The notes under the pieces are model-generated. The model was given only the letters and a program-made list of their open reading frames with translations. It had not been told where the DNA came from and searched no databases. Positions 7,601 to 15,467 of a DNA stretch of 20,019 nucleotides are shown here, piece by piece (the stretch's first letter is position 1; every line of letters begins with the position of its first letter). The translations under genes and the position numbers were made by a program. Source of the DNA: Collinsella sp. (GTDB lineage: Bacteria; Actinomycetota; Coriobacteriia; Coriobacteriales; Coriobacteriaceae); NCBI GenBank assembly GCA_031295725.1, contig JAUMNV010000159.1, positions 1 to 20,019 of the forward strand, given 5' to 3'.

Positions 7601-7629
7601 ATAACACCCTATGAGTACGTTAACATCAA
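7601..7629 (-). promoter_or_regulatory. Weak promoter candidate for the secreted hydrolase
   Basis: On the minus strand TTGATG (7629-7624), a 17-nt spacer, then TGTTAT (7606-7601), each 4 of 6 to consensus. The implied 5' leader is about 145 nt. I see no recognised riboswitch in it. Confidence 0.25.
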
Positions 7630-7677
7630 TCCTCTGGTTTTCCTGCCCCGCGTGTTTTGGGCGCCCCCCAGCTGCGC

Positions 7678-7683
7678 TATACT
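7678..7683 (+). promoter_or_regulatory. galE -10 box candidate
   Basis: TATACT lies 38 bp before the galE start. The -35 region (TTTTGG at 7655-7660, 17-nt spacer) is poor. Confidence 0.4.
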
Positions 7684-7720
7684 CCCCTCAAGAAGCGTTC
7701 CTGATTCGATAGGAGACTAC

Positions 7721-8782
7721 ATGTCCAAAGCACTCGACCCCAAAGACACCTGCGTCCTCGTTACCGGCGGCGCCGGCTTTATCGGCTCGCACACCGTCGT
7801 TCAGCTGCTCGAGGGTGGCTACCAGGTTGTCGTCGTCGATGACCTCTCCAACTCCAGCGCCGTTGCCATCGACCGCGTCAAGACCATCGTGGGCGACGAG
7901 GCCGCCAAGAACCTCACCTTCTACGAGGCCAACGTGCTCGACCGCGATGCGATGAACAAGATCTTCGATACCCACCAGATCGACCGCGTCATCCACTTCG
8001 CCGGCTTTAAGGCCGTTGGCGAGTCGGTGAGCAAGCCCGTCGAGTACTACCACAACAACATCGAGAACACCCTGGTGCTCATCGACGTCATGCGCAACCA
8101 TGGCTGCAAGTCCATCATCTTCTCGAGCTCCTCGACCGTCTACGGCGACCCGGACAACCCGCCCGTCACCGAGGAGGATCCTAAGAAGCCCGCGACCAAC
8201 CCCTATGGTTGGACCAAGTGGATGATCGAGCAGATCCTTATGGACGTCCACACCGCCGACCCCGAGTGGGACGTCGTGCTACTCCGTTATTTCAATCCCA
8301 TCGGCGCCCATCCGTCGGGCCTGATCGGCGAGGATCCCAAGGGCATCCCCAACAACCTGGTGCCCTATGTCGCCCAGGTCGCCGTGGGCAAGCTCGAGGC
8401 CGTTCAGGTCTTTGGCAACGACTACCCCACCCCCGACGGCACCGGCGTGCGCGATTACATCCACGTGTGCGATCTGGCATCTGGTCACGTGGCCGCCCTC
8501 AACTGGATGAACGGTAAGACCGGCGTCGAGATCTTTAACTTGGGCACCGGCACCGGCACCTCGGTACTCGAGGTCGTCGCCGCCTTCTCCAAGGCTTGTG
8601 GCAAGGAGCTGCCCTACGTGATCCGCGAGCGCCGCGCCGGCGACATCGCTGCCAACTGGTGCGATGCCTCCAAGGCCGAGCGCATGATGGGCTGGAAGGC
8701 CCAGTACGACATCGCGGACATGTGCCGCGATAGCTGGAACTGGCAGAGCCACAACCCCAACGGCTTCGCCGACGCCGAGTAG
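7721..8782 (+). CDS. galE: UDP-glucose 4-epimerase
   Basis: A 353-residue cytoplasmic short-chain dehydrogenase-fold enzyme interconverting UDP-glucose and UDP-galactose (Leloir pathway, envelope sugar supply). The NAD-binding GGAGFIGSH is at 16-24, the catalytic serines and threonine are in SSSSTVYGD (135-143), and the YxxxK pair is Y162/K166 in YGWTK. RYFNPIGAHPSG and the C-terminal RRAGDIAANWCD match GalE closely. The start at 7721 has AGGAG 5 nt upstream. The frame stays open back to 7442, but that part covers the promoter and is not GalE-like. The gene stands alone, ended by a clear terminator. Confidence 0.95.
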   Translation: MSKALDPKDTCVLVTGGAGFIGSHTVVQLLEGGYQVVVVDDLSNSSAVAIDRVKTIVGDEAAKNLTFYEANVLDRDAMNKIFDTHQIDRVIHFAGFKAVGESVSKPVEYYHNNIENTLVLIDVMRNHGCKSIIFSSSSTVYGDPDNPPVTEEDPKKPATNPYGWTKWMIEQILMDVHTADPEWDVVLLRYFNPIGAHPSGLIGEDPKGIPNNLVPYVAQVAVGKLEAVQVFGNDYPTPDGTGVRDYIHVCDLASGHVAALNWMNGKTGVEIFNLGTGTGTSVLEVVAAFSKACGKELPYVIRERRAGDIAANWCDASKAERMMGWKAQYDIADMCRDSWNWQSHNPNGFADAE

Positions 8783-8803
8783 CAAAACCTACATACCGCT
8801 CTT

Positions 8804-8837
8804 GCCCCGATCTCACGTTGTGAGGTCGGGGCTTTTT
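8804..8837 (+). terminator. Rho-independent terminator after galE
   Basis: 13-bp stem GCCCCGATCTCAC / GTGAGGTCGGGGC with one wobble pair and a GTT loop, followed directly by TTTTT. It begins 22 nt after the galE stop. Confidence 0.9.
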
Positions 8838-8886
8838 CATGGCATGTAACCATTCGCCGAAAATCGACCAACTTTTTTATCTTGCC

Positions 8887-8916
8887 TGTACATGTTTAAA
8901 CAACATGTTTTACAAT
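8887..8916 (+). promoter_or_regulatory. malQ promoter with TGTTTAAACA operator between -35 and -10
   Basis: TGTACA (8887-8892), an 18-nt spacer and TACAAT (8911-8916) form a promoter. The spacer holds the perfect palindrome TGTTTAAACA (8893-8902). The 13-mer CATGTTTAAACAA is followed at once by the degenerate copy CATGTTTTACAAT, so two operator-like units abut and the second overlaps the -10 box. Repression by steric block is the natural reading. Confidence 0.6.
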
Positions 8917-9001
8917 AGGCGTATCGAATCAGAACATCGGAGGCGGACTGCACACCCATCGGCAGGCCGACCCCACAACAAGAAGGTTGGTGAGCGCATT
9001 C

Positions 9002-10507
9002 ATGGAGCGTGCAAGCGGCGTCCTCATGCCCGTCTCATCTCTGCCCGGACCATACGGAATCGGCGGCTTTGGCTGGAATGCCTACGACTTCGTCGATTTT
9101 CTCGCCTCGTGCAAACAACATTACTGGCAGATTCTGCCCCTTACGACGACCAGCTATGGCGATTCGCCCTATCAGTCGTTCTCGGCCCGCGCAGGCAACC
9201 CCAACTTTATCGACTTTGCCGAGCTTATCGAGGCAGGGTATCTGGAACAGCGCGATATCGATGGCGTGTATCTGGGATCCGACCCCAGCAATGTCGACTA
9301 CGGTGCTATCTTTGGCGGCCGCCGTCAGATTCTCGACCGCGCCGCTGAGCGCTTTGCTGCCGACAAGCCGGCCGATTTCGATGACTTTATCCAGGCCAAC
9401 GAGGACTGGCTCATCCCCTACTGTGAGTTCATGACCGTCAAAGAGGAGTGCGGTCTCAAGGCGTTTTGGGAGTGGCCCGCGGAGCTCCGCACCCGCGGCG
9501 AGGCTTCCGCCAAGGTCTGCGCCGACCATCCGGCGCGTATGCTCTACCACCAGATGACGCAGTACTTCTTCGATCGCCAGTGGAGCCGCCTCAAGGCCTA
9601 TGCCAACGAGCGCGACATTCTCATCATCGGCGACCTGCCCATCTATGTCTCGCGTGACTCCGTCGAGATGTGGGCGACGCCTGAGCTCTTTAAGATCGAC
9701 GCCGCCGGCAATCCCGTGAGCGTCGCCGGCACGCCGCCCGACCAGTTCTCGGCCACCGGCCAGTACTGGGGCAACCCCATCTACGACTGGGACGCCATGG
9801 AGTCCGACGGCTTCTCCTGGTGGGAGGGCCGCATTCGCGCCGCCCTCGACATGTACGACGTCATCCGCCTGGATCACTTCCGCGGCTTCGAGGCCTATTG
9901 GGAGGTGCCGTTCTCCTCGCCCGATTCATCCTACGGTTCGTGGACGCAGGGTCCCGGCCTCAAGTTCTTCAAGACGCTCGAGAAAAAGCTCGGCACGCTG
10001 CCCATCATCGCCGAGGACCTGGGCTTCCTCACCCCCGGCGTCATCGACATGCGCGACAACTCGGGCTTCCCCGGCATGAAGATCCTGCAGTTTGCCTTTG
10101 AGGGCACCAACTCGTACTACCTGCCGCATAACTACATCGCCAACACCGTCGCCTATGTGGGCACCCACGACAACGAGACGGCGCGCGGTTGGTTTGAGGG
10201 AACGGCCACCCCGCGTCAGCGCGAGCAGGCAGCCCTGTACACCCATCAGCAAGCCGGCGAACCCATGGCAGATGCACTCAATCGCACCATCGCCGCCAGC
10301 GTAAGCGACACGTGCATCTACACCATGCAGGACCTGCTCAACTTGGGCAACGAGGCGCGCATCAACACCCCTGCCACGCTGGGCGGCAACTGGACCTGGC
10401 GCATGCTCGACGGCGCCATCACCCGCGAGCTCGAGCACAAACTCACCGACTGGACCGAGACCTACTTCCGCATCCCGTCGGAAGCCGAAATCGAGCTTCC
10501 TCAATAG
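9002..10507 (+). CDS. malQ: 4-alpha-glucanotransferase (amylomaltase, GH77)
   Basis: A 501-residue cytoplasmic enzyme that transfers alpha-1,4-glucan segments between maltodextrins, releasing glucose and making longer chains for phosphorolysis. GH77 motifs are in order: LPGPYGIGGFG (14-24), DLPIYVSRDSVEMWA (211-225), GTPPDQFSATGQYWGNPIY (243-261), the nucleophile in IRLDHFRG (D291), the acid/base in IIAEDLG (E338) and the third carboxylate in VGTHDNET (D390). The length fits the short bacterial form. The ATG at 9002 has GGTGAG 7 nt upstream; a TTG 15 bp earlier abuts an AGAAGG and is unlikely. The operator in the promoter links it to the transporter regulon to the right. Confidence 0.95.
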   Translation: MERASGVLMPVSSLPGPYGIGGFGWNAYDFVDFLASCKQHYWQILPLTTTSYGDSPYQSFSARAGNPNFIDFAELIEAGYLEQRDIDGVYLGSDPSNVDYGAIFGGRRQILDRAAERFAADKPADFDDFIQANEDWLIPYCEFMTVKEECGLKAFWEWPAELRTRGEASAKVCADHPARMLYHQMTQYFFDRQWSRLKAYANERDILIIGDLPIYVSRDSVEMWATPELFKIDAAGNPVSVAGTPPDQFSATGQYWGNPIYDWDAMESDGFSWWEGRIRAALDMYDVIRLDHFRGFEAYWEVPFSSPDSSYGSWTQGPGLKFFKTLEKKLGTLPIIAEDLGFLTPGVIDMRDNSGFPGMKILQFAFEGTNSYYLPHNYIANTVAYVGTHDNETARGWFEGTATPRQREQAALYTHQQAGEPMADALNRTIAASVSDTCIYTMQDLLNLGNEARINTPATLGGNWTWRMLDGAITRELEHKLTDWTETYFRIPSEAEIELPQ

Positions 10508-10555
10508 GAGCCACCGCGCCCGACCCCTCCCCACCGTGCGGACGCGCTTGCTTTT

Positions 10556-10589
10556 CCCGCGCGAGGCCACCCCAATCCCCTCGCGCGGG
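10556..10589 (+). terminator. GC-rich hairpin between malQ and glgP
   Basis: Perfect 11-bp stem CCCGCGCGAGG / CCTCGCGCGGG, 12-nt loop, followed by CTTCTTAT. The weak U-tract suggests a partial terminator or attenuator that lets some malQ transcripts continue into glgP. No clear separate glgP promoter is visible in this 128-bp gap. Confidence 0.55.
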
Positions 10590-10635
10590 CTTCTTATGAA
10601 TTGCAGACATGAAACAACCCATCACAGGAGAAAAC

Positions 10636-12903
10636 ATGCCCCGAATTAACCTCATAGAACTCGCCGAGCAGTCTTTTGGCACCTCGCTCGAGCAGCTCGA
10701 CGACCGTCGCATTTACAAGCTGCTGGTCAAACTCGTGCAGGAGCGCTCCGCCGCCCGCCCGCTCAACAACGGCAAGAAAAAGCTCTATTACATTTCCGCC
10801 GAATTTTTGATCGGCAAGCTGCTCATCAACAATATGATCGACCTCGGCATCTACGACGAGGTTAAGGACCAGCTCACCGCCGCAGGCCACGATCTCAACA
10901 AGATCGAGGAGTTCGAGGTCGAGCCGTCACTCGGCAACGGCGGCCTGGGCCGCCTGGCCGCGTGCTTCTTGGATTCCATCGCCACGCTGGGCTTGACCGG
11001 CGATGGCGTGGGCCTCAACTATCACTACGGTCTGTTCCGTCAGCGCTTTGTCGACAACCAGCAGAAGGCCGTCCCCGACGAGTGGCTCGGTGAGCAGGAC
11101 ATCCTAGTCGACGATGACCGCTCCTACACCGTCGAGTTCGGCGATTTTGCCGTTACTTCCAAGCTCGTCAACATCGATGTGCCCGGTTACGGCCAGCCCA
11201 CCAAGAACCGCCTGCGCCTGTTCGACCTGGCGAGCGTCGACGACGGCCTGGTCCCCGGCAGCTCCATCGACTTCGACAAGACCGAGATCGCCAAGAACCT
11301 CACCTTGTTCCTCTACCCCGACGATTCCGACGAGCAGGGCCGCCTACTTCGCATCTATCAGGAGTACTTCATGGTGAGCAACGCCGCCCAGCTCCTGATC
11401 GACGAGGCCGTCGAGCGCGGCAGCAACCTGCACGATCTGGCCGACTACGCCGTGGTCCAAATTAACGACACGCACCCCACCATGGTCATCCCCGAGCTCA
11501 TTCGCTTGCTCACCACCGAGCATGGCATCGAGTTTGACGAGGCCGTGACCATCGTACTATCCATGGTCGCCTACACTAACCACACGATTCTTGCCGAGGC
11601 GCTCGAGAAGTGGCCGCTCGCCAGCCTGCAGAAGGTCTCCCCTGCCATCGCCGACATTATCGTCAAGCTCGATGAGATCGCGAAAGCCGAGCACGATGAC
11701 CCGCGCGTCGCCATCATCGACGAGCACGACACCGTCCACATGGCCCACATGGACATCCACTTTGGCTTCTCCATCAACGGCGTAGCCGCCCTCCACACCA
11801 AGATCCTGGAGGACACCGAGCTTCATCCGTTCTACGAGATCTATCCCAAGAAGTTCTCCAACAAGACCAACGGCATCACCTTCCGCCGCTGGATCCATGG
11901 GGCCAACCCCGCGCTCGCCAGCCTGCTCGACGATGTGATCGGCACCGACTGGCGCAGCACCGGCGATCTGAGCAAACTCGCCAAGTTCGCCGACGACAAG
12001 GACGTTCTTGAGCGCCTGGCCGCCACCAAGGTCGAGGCCAAGGCCATCATGCGCCAGTTCATGGCGCTCGAGCAGGGCGTGACCATTCCCTCCAACGCCA
12101 TCATCGACGTCCAGGTCAAGCGCATCCACGAGTACAAGCGTCAGCAGATGCTCGCGCTCTACATCATCTGGAAGTACCTCGATATCAAGAACGGCAACAG
12201 ACCTAAGCACCCCGTCACCATCATCTTTGGCGGCAAGGCGGCGCCTGCCTACACTATCGCGCAGGACATCATCCATCTGATCTTGACGCTGTCGCAGTGG
12301 ATTGCAAACGACCCCGACGTGGCTCCCTACCTGCAGGTTGTCATGATCGAGAACTACAACGTCACCGCCGCCGAGCGCGTGATCCCCGCCGCTGACATCT
12401 CCGAGCAGATCAGCCTGGCCTCCAAGGAGGCGAGCGGCACCTCCAACATGAAGTTCATGCTCAACGGCGCCCTAACCCTGTGCACGCTCGACGGTGCCAA
12501 CGTAGAGATTGCCGAGCTCGTGGGCGACGAGAACATCTATACCTTTGGTGCCTCTTCCAAACAGGTCGAGCAGCTCTACGCCGACGGCACCTACAACGCC
12601 GGTGCGCTCTACCGCAAGCCCGGCATTAAACTGCTGGTGGACTTCATCACCAACCCGGCCTTTATGGCGACCGGCAATGCCGAGCGCCTGCAGCGCCTGC
12701 ACGATGACATTAAGGGCAAGGACTGGTTTATGGCCCTGCTCGACATTGAGGAGTACATCCAGACCAAGGAGCGCGTGTTGGCCGACTACGAGGACCACGA
12801 CGCCTGGATGCGCAAGACGCTCATCAATATCGCCAACGCCGGCACCTTCTCGTCCGACCGCACCATCTCCCAGTACAACGACGAGATCTGGCACCTGAAC
12901 TAA
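10636..12903 (+). CDS. glgP: Glycogen/maltodextrin phosphorylase (GT35)
   Basis: A 755-residue cytoplasmic PLP enzyme releasing glucose-1-phosphate from glycogen or maltodextrin ends. Visible motifs are EPSLGNGGLGRLAACFLDS (96-114), INDTHPTMVIPELIRLL (276-292), VQVKRIHEYKRQQML (492-506), IFGGKAAPAY (530-539) and the PLP site EASGTSNMKFMLNGAL with Schiff-base lysine K606. It is somewhat shorter than E. coli MalP/GlgP, mainly at the N-terminus, where no allosteric extension is seen. The start at 10636 has AGGAG 5 nt upstream; an ATG at 10609 has no such site. Together with MalQ it completes cytoplasmic maltodextrin breakdown. Confidence 0.95.
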   Translation: MPRINLIELAEQSFGTSLEQLDDRRIYKLLVKLVQERSAARPLNNGKKKLYYISAEFLIGKLLINNMIDLGIYDEVKDQLTAAGHDLNKIEEFEVEPSLGNGGLGRLAACFLDSIATLGLTGDGVGLNYHYGLFRQRFVDNQQKAVPDEWLGEQDILVDDDRSYTVEFGDFAVTSKLVNIDVPGYGQPTKNRLRLFDLASVDDGLVPGSSIDFDKTEIAKNLTLFLYPDDSDEQGRLLRIYQEYFMVSNAAQLLIDEAVERGSNLHDLADYAVVQINDTHPTMVIPELIRLLTTEHGIEFDEAVTIVLSMVAYTNHTILAEALEKWPLASLQKVSPAIADIIVKLDEIAKAEHDDPRVAIIDEHDTVHMAHMDIHFGFSINGVAALHTKILEDTELHPFYEIYPKKFSNKTNGITFRRWIHGANPALASLLDDVIGTDWRSTGDLSKLAKFADDKDVLERLAATKVEAKAIMRQFMALEQGVTIPSNAIIDVQVKRIHEYKRQQMLALYIIWKYLDIKNGNRPKHPVTIIFGGKAAPAYTIAQDIIHLILTLSQWIANDPDVAPYLQVVMIENYNVTAAERVIPAADISEQISLASKEASGTSNMKFMLNGALTLCTLDGANVEIAELVGDENIYTFGASSKQVEQLYADGTYNAGALYRKPGIKLLVDFITNPAFMATGNAERLQRLHDDIKGKDWFMALLDIEEYIQTKERVLADYEDHDAWMRKTLINIANAGTFSSDRTISQYNDEIWHLN

Positions 12904-12931
12904 TTTCGCTTCCCTTACCCATCCTCTTGAG

Positions 12932-12966
12932 AAACGGAGTCGTGGCAACACGGCTCCGTTTTTTGT
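12932..12966 (+). terminator. Rho-independent terminator after glgP
   Basis: 13-bp stem AAACGGAGTCGTG / CACGGCTCCGTTT (one T-G wobble) with a GCAA loop, running into a T-tract. It starts 29 nt after the glgP stop. Confidence 0.9.
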
Positions 12967-13004
12967 GCCCGCACGTTACCCTGTGACCCGACTCGGCCAA
13001 ACAA

Positions 13005-13220
13005 TCTCGATCTGTAACAACTACTCGGTAAAAACGGTCCCAGCTGTTACAGATTGAGACATACTGGCCCCTTCCCTTGGGTTTATCTCAATCTGTAACA
13101 TCTAGCAGCTGAAATTCACCTTTGGTGTTACAGATTTAGATGAAATGGTTAGCTCAGCGGAACCGTCTCGATCTGTAACATCTAACGTCCGAAATCGACC
13201 CTACCCGTTACAGATCGAGA
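13005..13220. repeat. Array of six 15-bp repeats in alternating orientation (three 55-bp palindromic units)
   Basis: The 15-mer TCTC(G/A)ATCTGTAACA occurs forward at 13005-13019, 13086-13100 and 13166-13180, and reverse-complemented at 13045-13059, 13126-13140 and 13206-13220, with at most one or two changes per copy. Each forward/reverse pair encloses exactly 25 nt, giving three 55-bp hairpin units, and the gaps between units are 26 and 25 nt. The loops share CTA at loop positions 2-4 and AAA at 12-14 but otherwise differ. The third unit is a perfect 15-bp inverted repeat (13165-13179 / 13207-13221). The array lies in the 457-bp convergent gap between glgP and the ATPase gene, inside both terminators; no gene is visible there. 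Confidence 0.95.
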
Positions 13221-13255
13221 CAAACGACCGGCCAGACAACCCCAACACAAAGAAA

Positions 13256-13290
13256 GGCTCCCCTCTCGCCCAGTGGACGGGAGGGGAGTC
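13256..13290 (-). terminator. Terminator of the sugar ABC transporter unit
   Basis: 13-bp stem pairing 13256-13268 (GGCTCCCCTCTCG) with 13278-13290, with wobble pairs, and a 9-nt loop. On the minus strand it is followed by TTTCTTTG. It lies about 70 bp after the ATPase stop codon. Confidence 0.75.
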
Positions 13291-13360
13291 TTATATGTGA
13301 CCGCGGCAAAAGGATGGCAATACCGCAGTCGCCCAAAGGGAGGGCCTGGATGCACCGGGC

Positions 13361-14560
13361 CTAGATAAGGTTCTTGCCAGACACCTTATCGAAGAGATGG
13401 GTCGCGTTCTTCTCGAACTTGAACCAGATGGAGTCGCCCGCCTTGAGCGCACCCTTGGCCTCAAGGTCGACAACGGGAATGATCAGGACGAACTGGCCAT
13501 CGGGAGCGGTCACGTGGACATGCTCGGTCGAACCCATGAGCTCGGTCACCTCGACGGTACCCTGGAGCGCACCCTCCTCGCCCTTGTCGGCAAGCAGAAT
13601 CTGCTCGGGGCGCACGCCGGCCGTAATCTCCTTCACGTCGCCGCCGTCCCAGTTGAGAGCAAGCTGAGAGCAGGTCTCGGGGGCGAGCGCCACGTTCATA
13701 TCCTCGGTCTTGACGGTGAAGCCGTTGCCCGAGCGCACCAGCTGGGCATCGAAGAAGTTCATCTGCGGCACGCCGATAAAACCGGCGACGAAGATGTTCG
13801 CGGGATGGTTGAAGACCTCCTGCGGGGTGGCGATCTGCTGGACGACGCCGTCCTTCATGACCACAATGCGATCGCCGAGGGTCATGGCCTCGGTCTGGTC
13901 GTGGGTGACGTAGATGAACGTGCCCTTGATCTCATGGCGCAGCTTGATGAGCTCGGCACGCATCTGGTTACGCAGCTTGGCGTCCAGGTTGGACAGCGGC
14001 TCGTCCATCAGGAAGACCTTAGGATCACGCACGATGGCGCGGCCGATAGCGACACGCTGACGCTGGCCGCCCGAAAGCGCCTTGGGCTTACGGTCGAGGT
14101 ACTCGGTGATACCCAAGATCTCGGCAGCGGAGCGAACCTTGCGGTCGATCTCGTCCTTGGGGACCTTCTTGAGCTCAAGCGTAAACGCCATGTTCTCGTA
14201 CACCGTCATGTTGGGGTACAGAGCGTAGCTCTGGAACACCATGGCGATGTCGCGGTCCTTGGGAGCGACGTCGTTGACGCGCTTGCCGTCGATGAACACG
14301 TCACCCGAGGTGATGTCCTCCAGGCCAGCAACCATGCGCATCGTCGTGGACTTACCGCAGCCAGACGGGCCAACGAGGACGACGAACTCCTGGTCGTGAA
14401 CGGTGAGGTTAAAGTCCTCAACAGCGAGCACGCCATCCTCGGTAACCTTGAGGTTGTGCTTCTTCTCCTCGGTCTTCTTCTTTTTGCCAAAGAAGCCCTT
14501 CTTTTTGGACTCGGTGTTGGGATACACCTTCTGAACATGTTTGAGAACGATCTCGGCCAT
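13361..14560 (-). CDS. Sugar ABC transporter ATPase (MsmK/MsmX/UgpC family) with lysine-rich insertion
   Basis: A 399-residue cytoplasmic ATPase energising a carbohydrate importer. Walker A GPSGCGKST is at 64-72, the Q-loop is MVFQSYALYPN (107-117), the signature LSGGQRQRVAIGRA is at 162-175, Walker B VFLMDEPLSNLDAK is at 182-195 and the switch histidine is H220. A TOBE/OB regulatory domain (about 245-399) follows, as in MalK/MsmK. Between YPN and the conserved VEDFNL lies an insertion of about 30 residues (16-45) with GFFGKKKKTEEKK, which ordinary MsmK/MalK proteins lack. The start at 14560 has AAAGG 7 nt upstream. It is the last gene of the transporter cluster. Confidence 0.93.
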   Translation of the reverse strand: MAEIVLKHVQKVYPNTESKKKGFFGKKKKTEEKKHNLKVTEDGVLAVEDFNLTVHDQEFVVLVGPSGCGKSTTMRMVAGLEDITSGDVFIDGKRVNDVAPKDRDIAMVFQSYALYPNMTVYENMAFTLELKKVPKDEIDRKVRSAAEILGITEYLDRKPKALSGGQRQRVAIGRAIVRDPKVFLMDEPLSNLDAKLRNQMRAELIKLRHEIKGTFIYVTHDQTEAMTLGDRIVVMKDGVVQQIATPQEVFNHPANIFVAGFIGVPQMNFFDAQLVRSGNGFTVKTEDMNVALAPETCSQLALNWDGGDVKEITAGVRPEQILLADKGEEGALQGTVEVTELMGSTEHVHVTAPDGQFVLIIPVVDLEAKGALKAGDSIWFKFEKNATHLFDKVSGKNLI

Positions 14561-14627
14561 GTCTTTACCTTTCGATATGCGGCACCATGTTGAGGGCGCC
14601 GCAGAAACTTGCAAAACAGTTACGGCA

Positions 14628-15467
14628 TCAGCCCTTGACGGCACCTGCCACCACGCCGTCGATGATGTACTTCTGGCAAAGGATATACATGACGACGATG
14701 GGGACAACGACCATCATGATGCAAGCCATCATGGGGCCGAGCTCGACGTGGCCGTAGCCGCCGCGGAAGTACTGGATCAAGATAGGAATGGTCTTGTACT
14801 TGGTGGAGTCGAGCGTAAGGTAGGGCAGCAGGTAGTCGTTCCAGACCCACATGGTCTCGAGAATGCCGACCGAAAGATAGGTGGGCTTCATGATGGGGAG
14901 GACGATCTTAAAGAACACCTGGACCGGGTTGCAGCCATCAATCATGGCCGCCTCTTCGATCTCGAGCGGGATGTTCTTTACAAAGCCGGCGAACATAAAG
15001 ACCGCCAGGCCCGCGCCAAAGCCGAGGTAGATAAAGCAGATGTTGAACGGCGTGTTGAAGCCGATGCGGTCCGCCAAATTGGACAGCGTGAACATGAGCA
15101 TCTGGAAGGGCACGACCATCGAGAAGACGAACAGGTAATAGAAGAAGTTCGAGATCTTGCTGTTGACGCGCACTACGTACCAAGCACACATGGAGCAGCA
15201 CACCAGAATCAGCACGACCGACGTGACCGTGATGATGAGCGAGTACATAAATGCCGAGGCAAAGCCCTGCTCGTTAAGGGCATGCATGTAGTTTGCGAGG
15301 CCGTTGAACGTCTCGGGCGTGAGCAGATCGAATGCCGTGGTGGTGCTGATTGCAGTTGCCTTTTTAAAGGAATTGAGCGCGATCATGAACACGGGGTAGA
15401 TCCACGCGAGCGACAGGATCGTAAAGAAAATCGAGAGCGCGCGGTTGATAACCTTATCGCGTTTCAT
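14628..15467 (-). CDS. Sugar ABC transporter permease, MalG/MsmG type
   Basis: A 279-residue inner-membrane protein with about six transmembrane helices, the first at 8-32 (ALSIFFTILSLAWIYPVFMI). The permease loop IPLEIEEAAMIDGCNPVQVF, with the EAA motif that docks on the ATPase, follows the usual FAGFVKN segment. The C-terminus ends ...IIDGVVAGAVKG, a hallmark of MalG-like permeases (GAVKG end). Its start codon shares one base with the stop codon of the other permease (TAATG), indicating translational coupling; GGAGGTG lies upstream inside that gene. It pairs with that permease to form the channel. Confidence 0.93.
   Translation of the reverse strand: MKRDKVINRALSIFFTILSLAWIYPVFMIALNSFKKATAISTTTAFDLLTPETFNGLANYMHALNEQGFASAFMYSLIITVTSVVLILVCCSMCAWYVVRVNSKISNFFYYLFVFSMVVPFQMLMFTLSNLADRIGFNTPFNICFIYLGFGAGLAVFMFAGFVKNIPLEIEEAAMIDGCNPVQVFFKIVLPIMKPTYLSVGILETMWVWNDYLLPYLTLDSTKYKTIPILIQYFRGGYGHVELGPMMACIMMVVVPIVVMYILCQKYIIDGVVAGAVKG

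Noticed and set aside
7452..7680. c-di-AMP riboswitch (ydaO type) before the secreted hydrolase
   Set aside because: Such riboswitches are known before actinobacterial cell-wall hydrolases, but I could not find the conserved paired elements in this leader.
7442..7720. N-terminal extension of GalE
   Set aside because: The frame is open but covers the promoter and ribosome site, and normal GalE begins at the GGAGFIGSH-proximal start at 7721.
8932..9001. Small gene in the malQ leader
   Set aside because: No start codon with a ribosome site and adequate length; the open frames here run into malQ out of frame.
13005..13220. CRISPR-like array of short repeats and 25-nt spacers
   Set aside because: Repeats are only 15 bp and alternate in orientation, the loops are partly conserved, and no cas gene is nearby. 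CRISPR repeats are direct.
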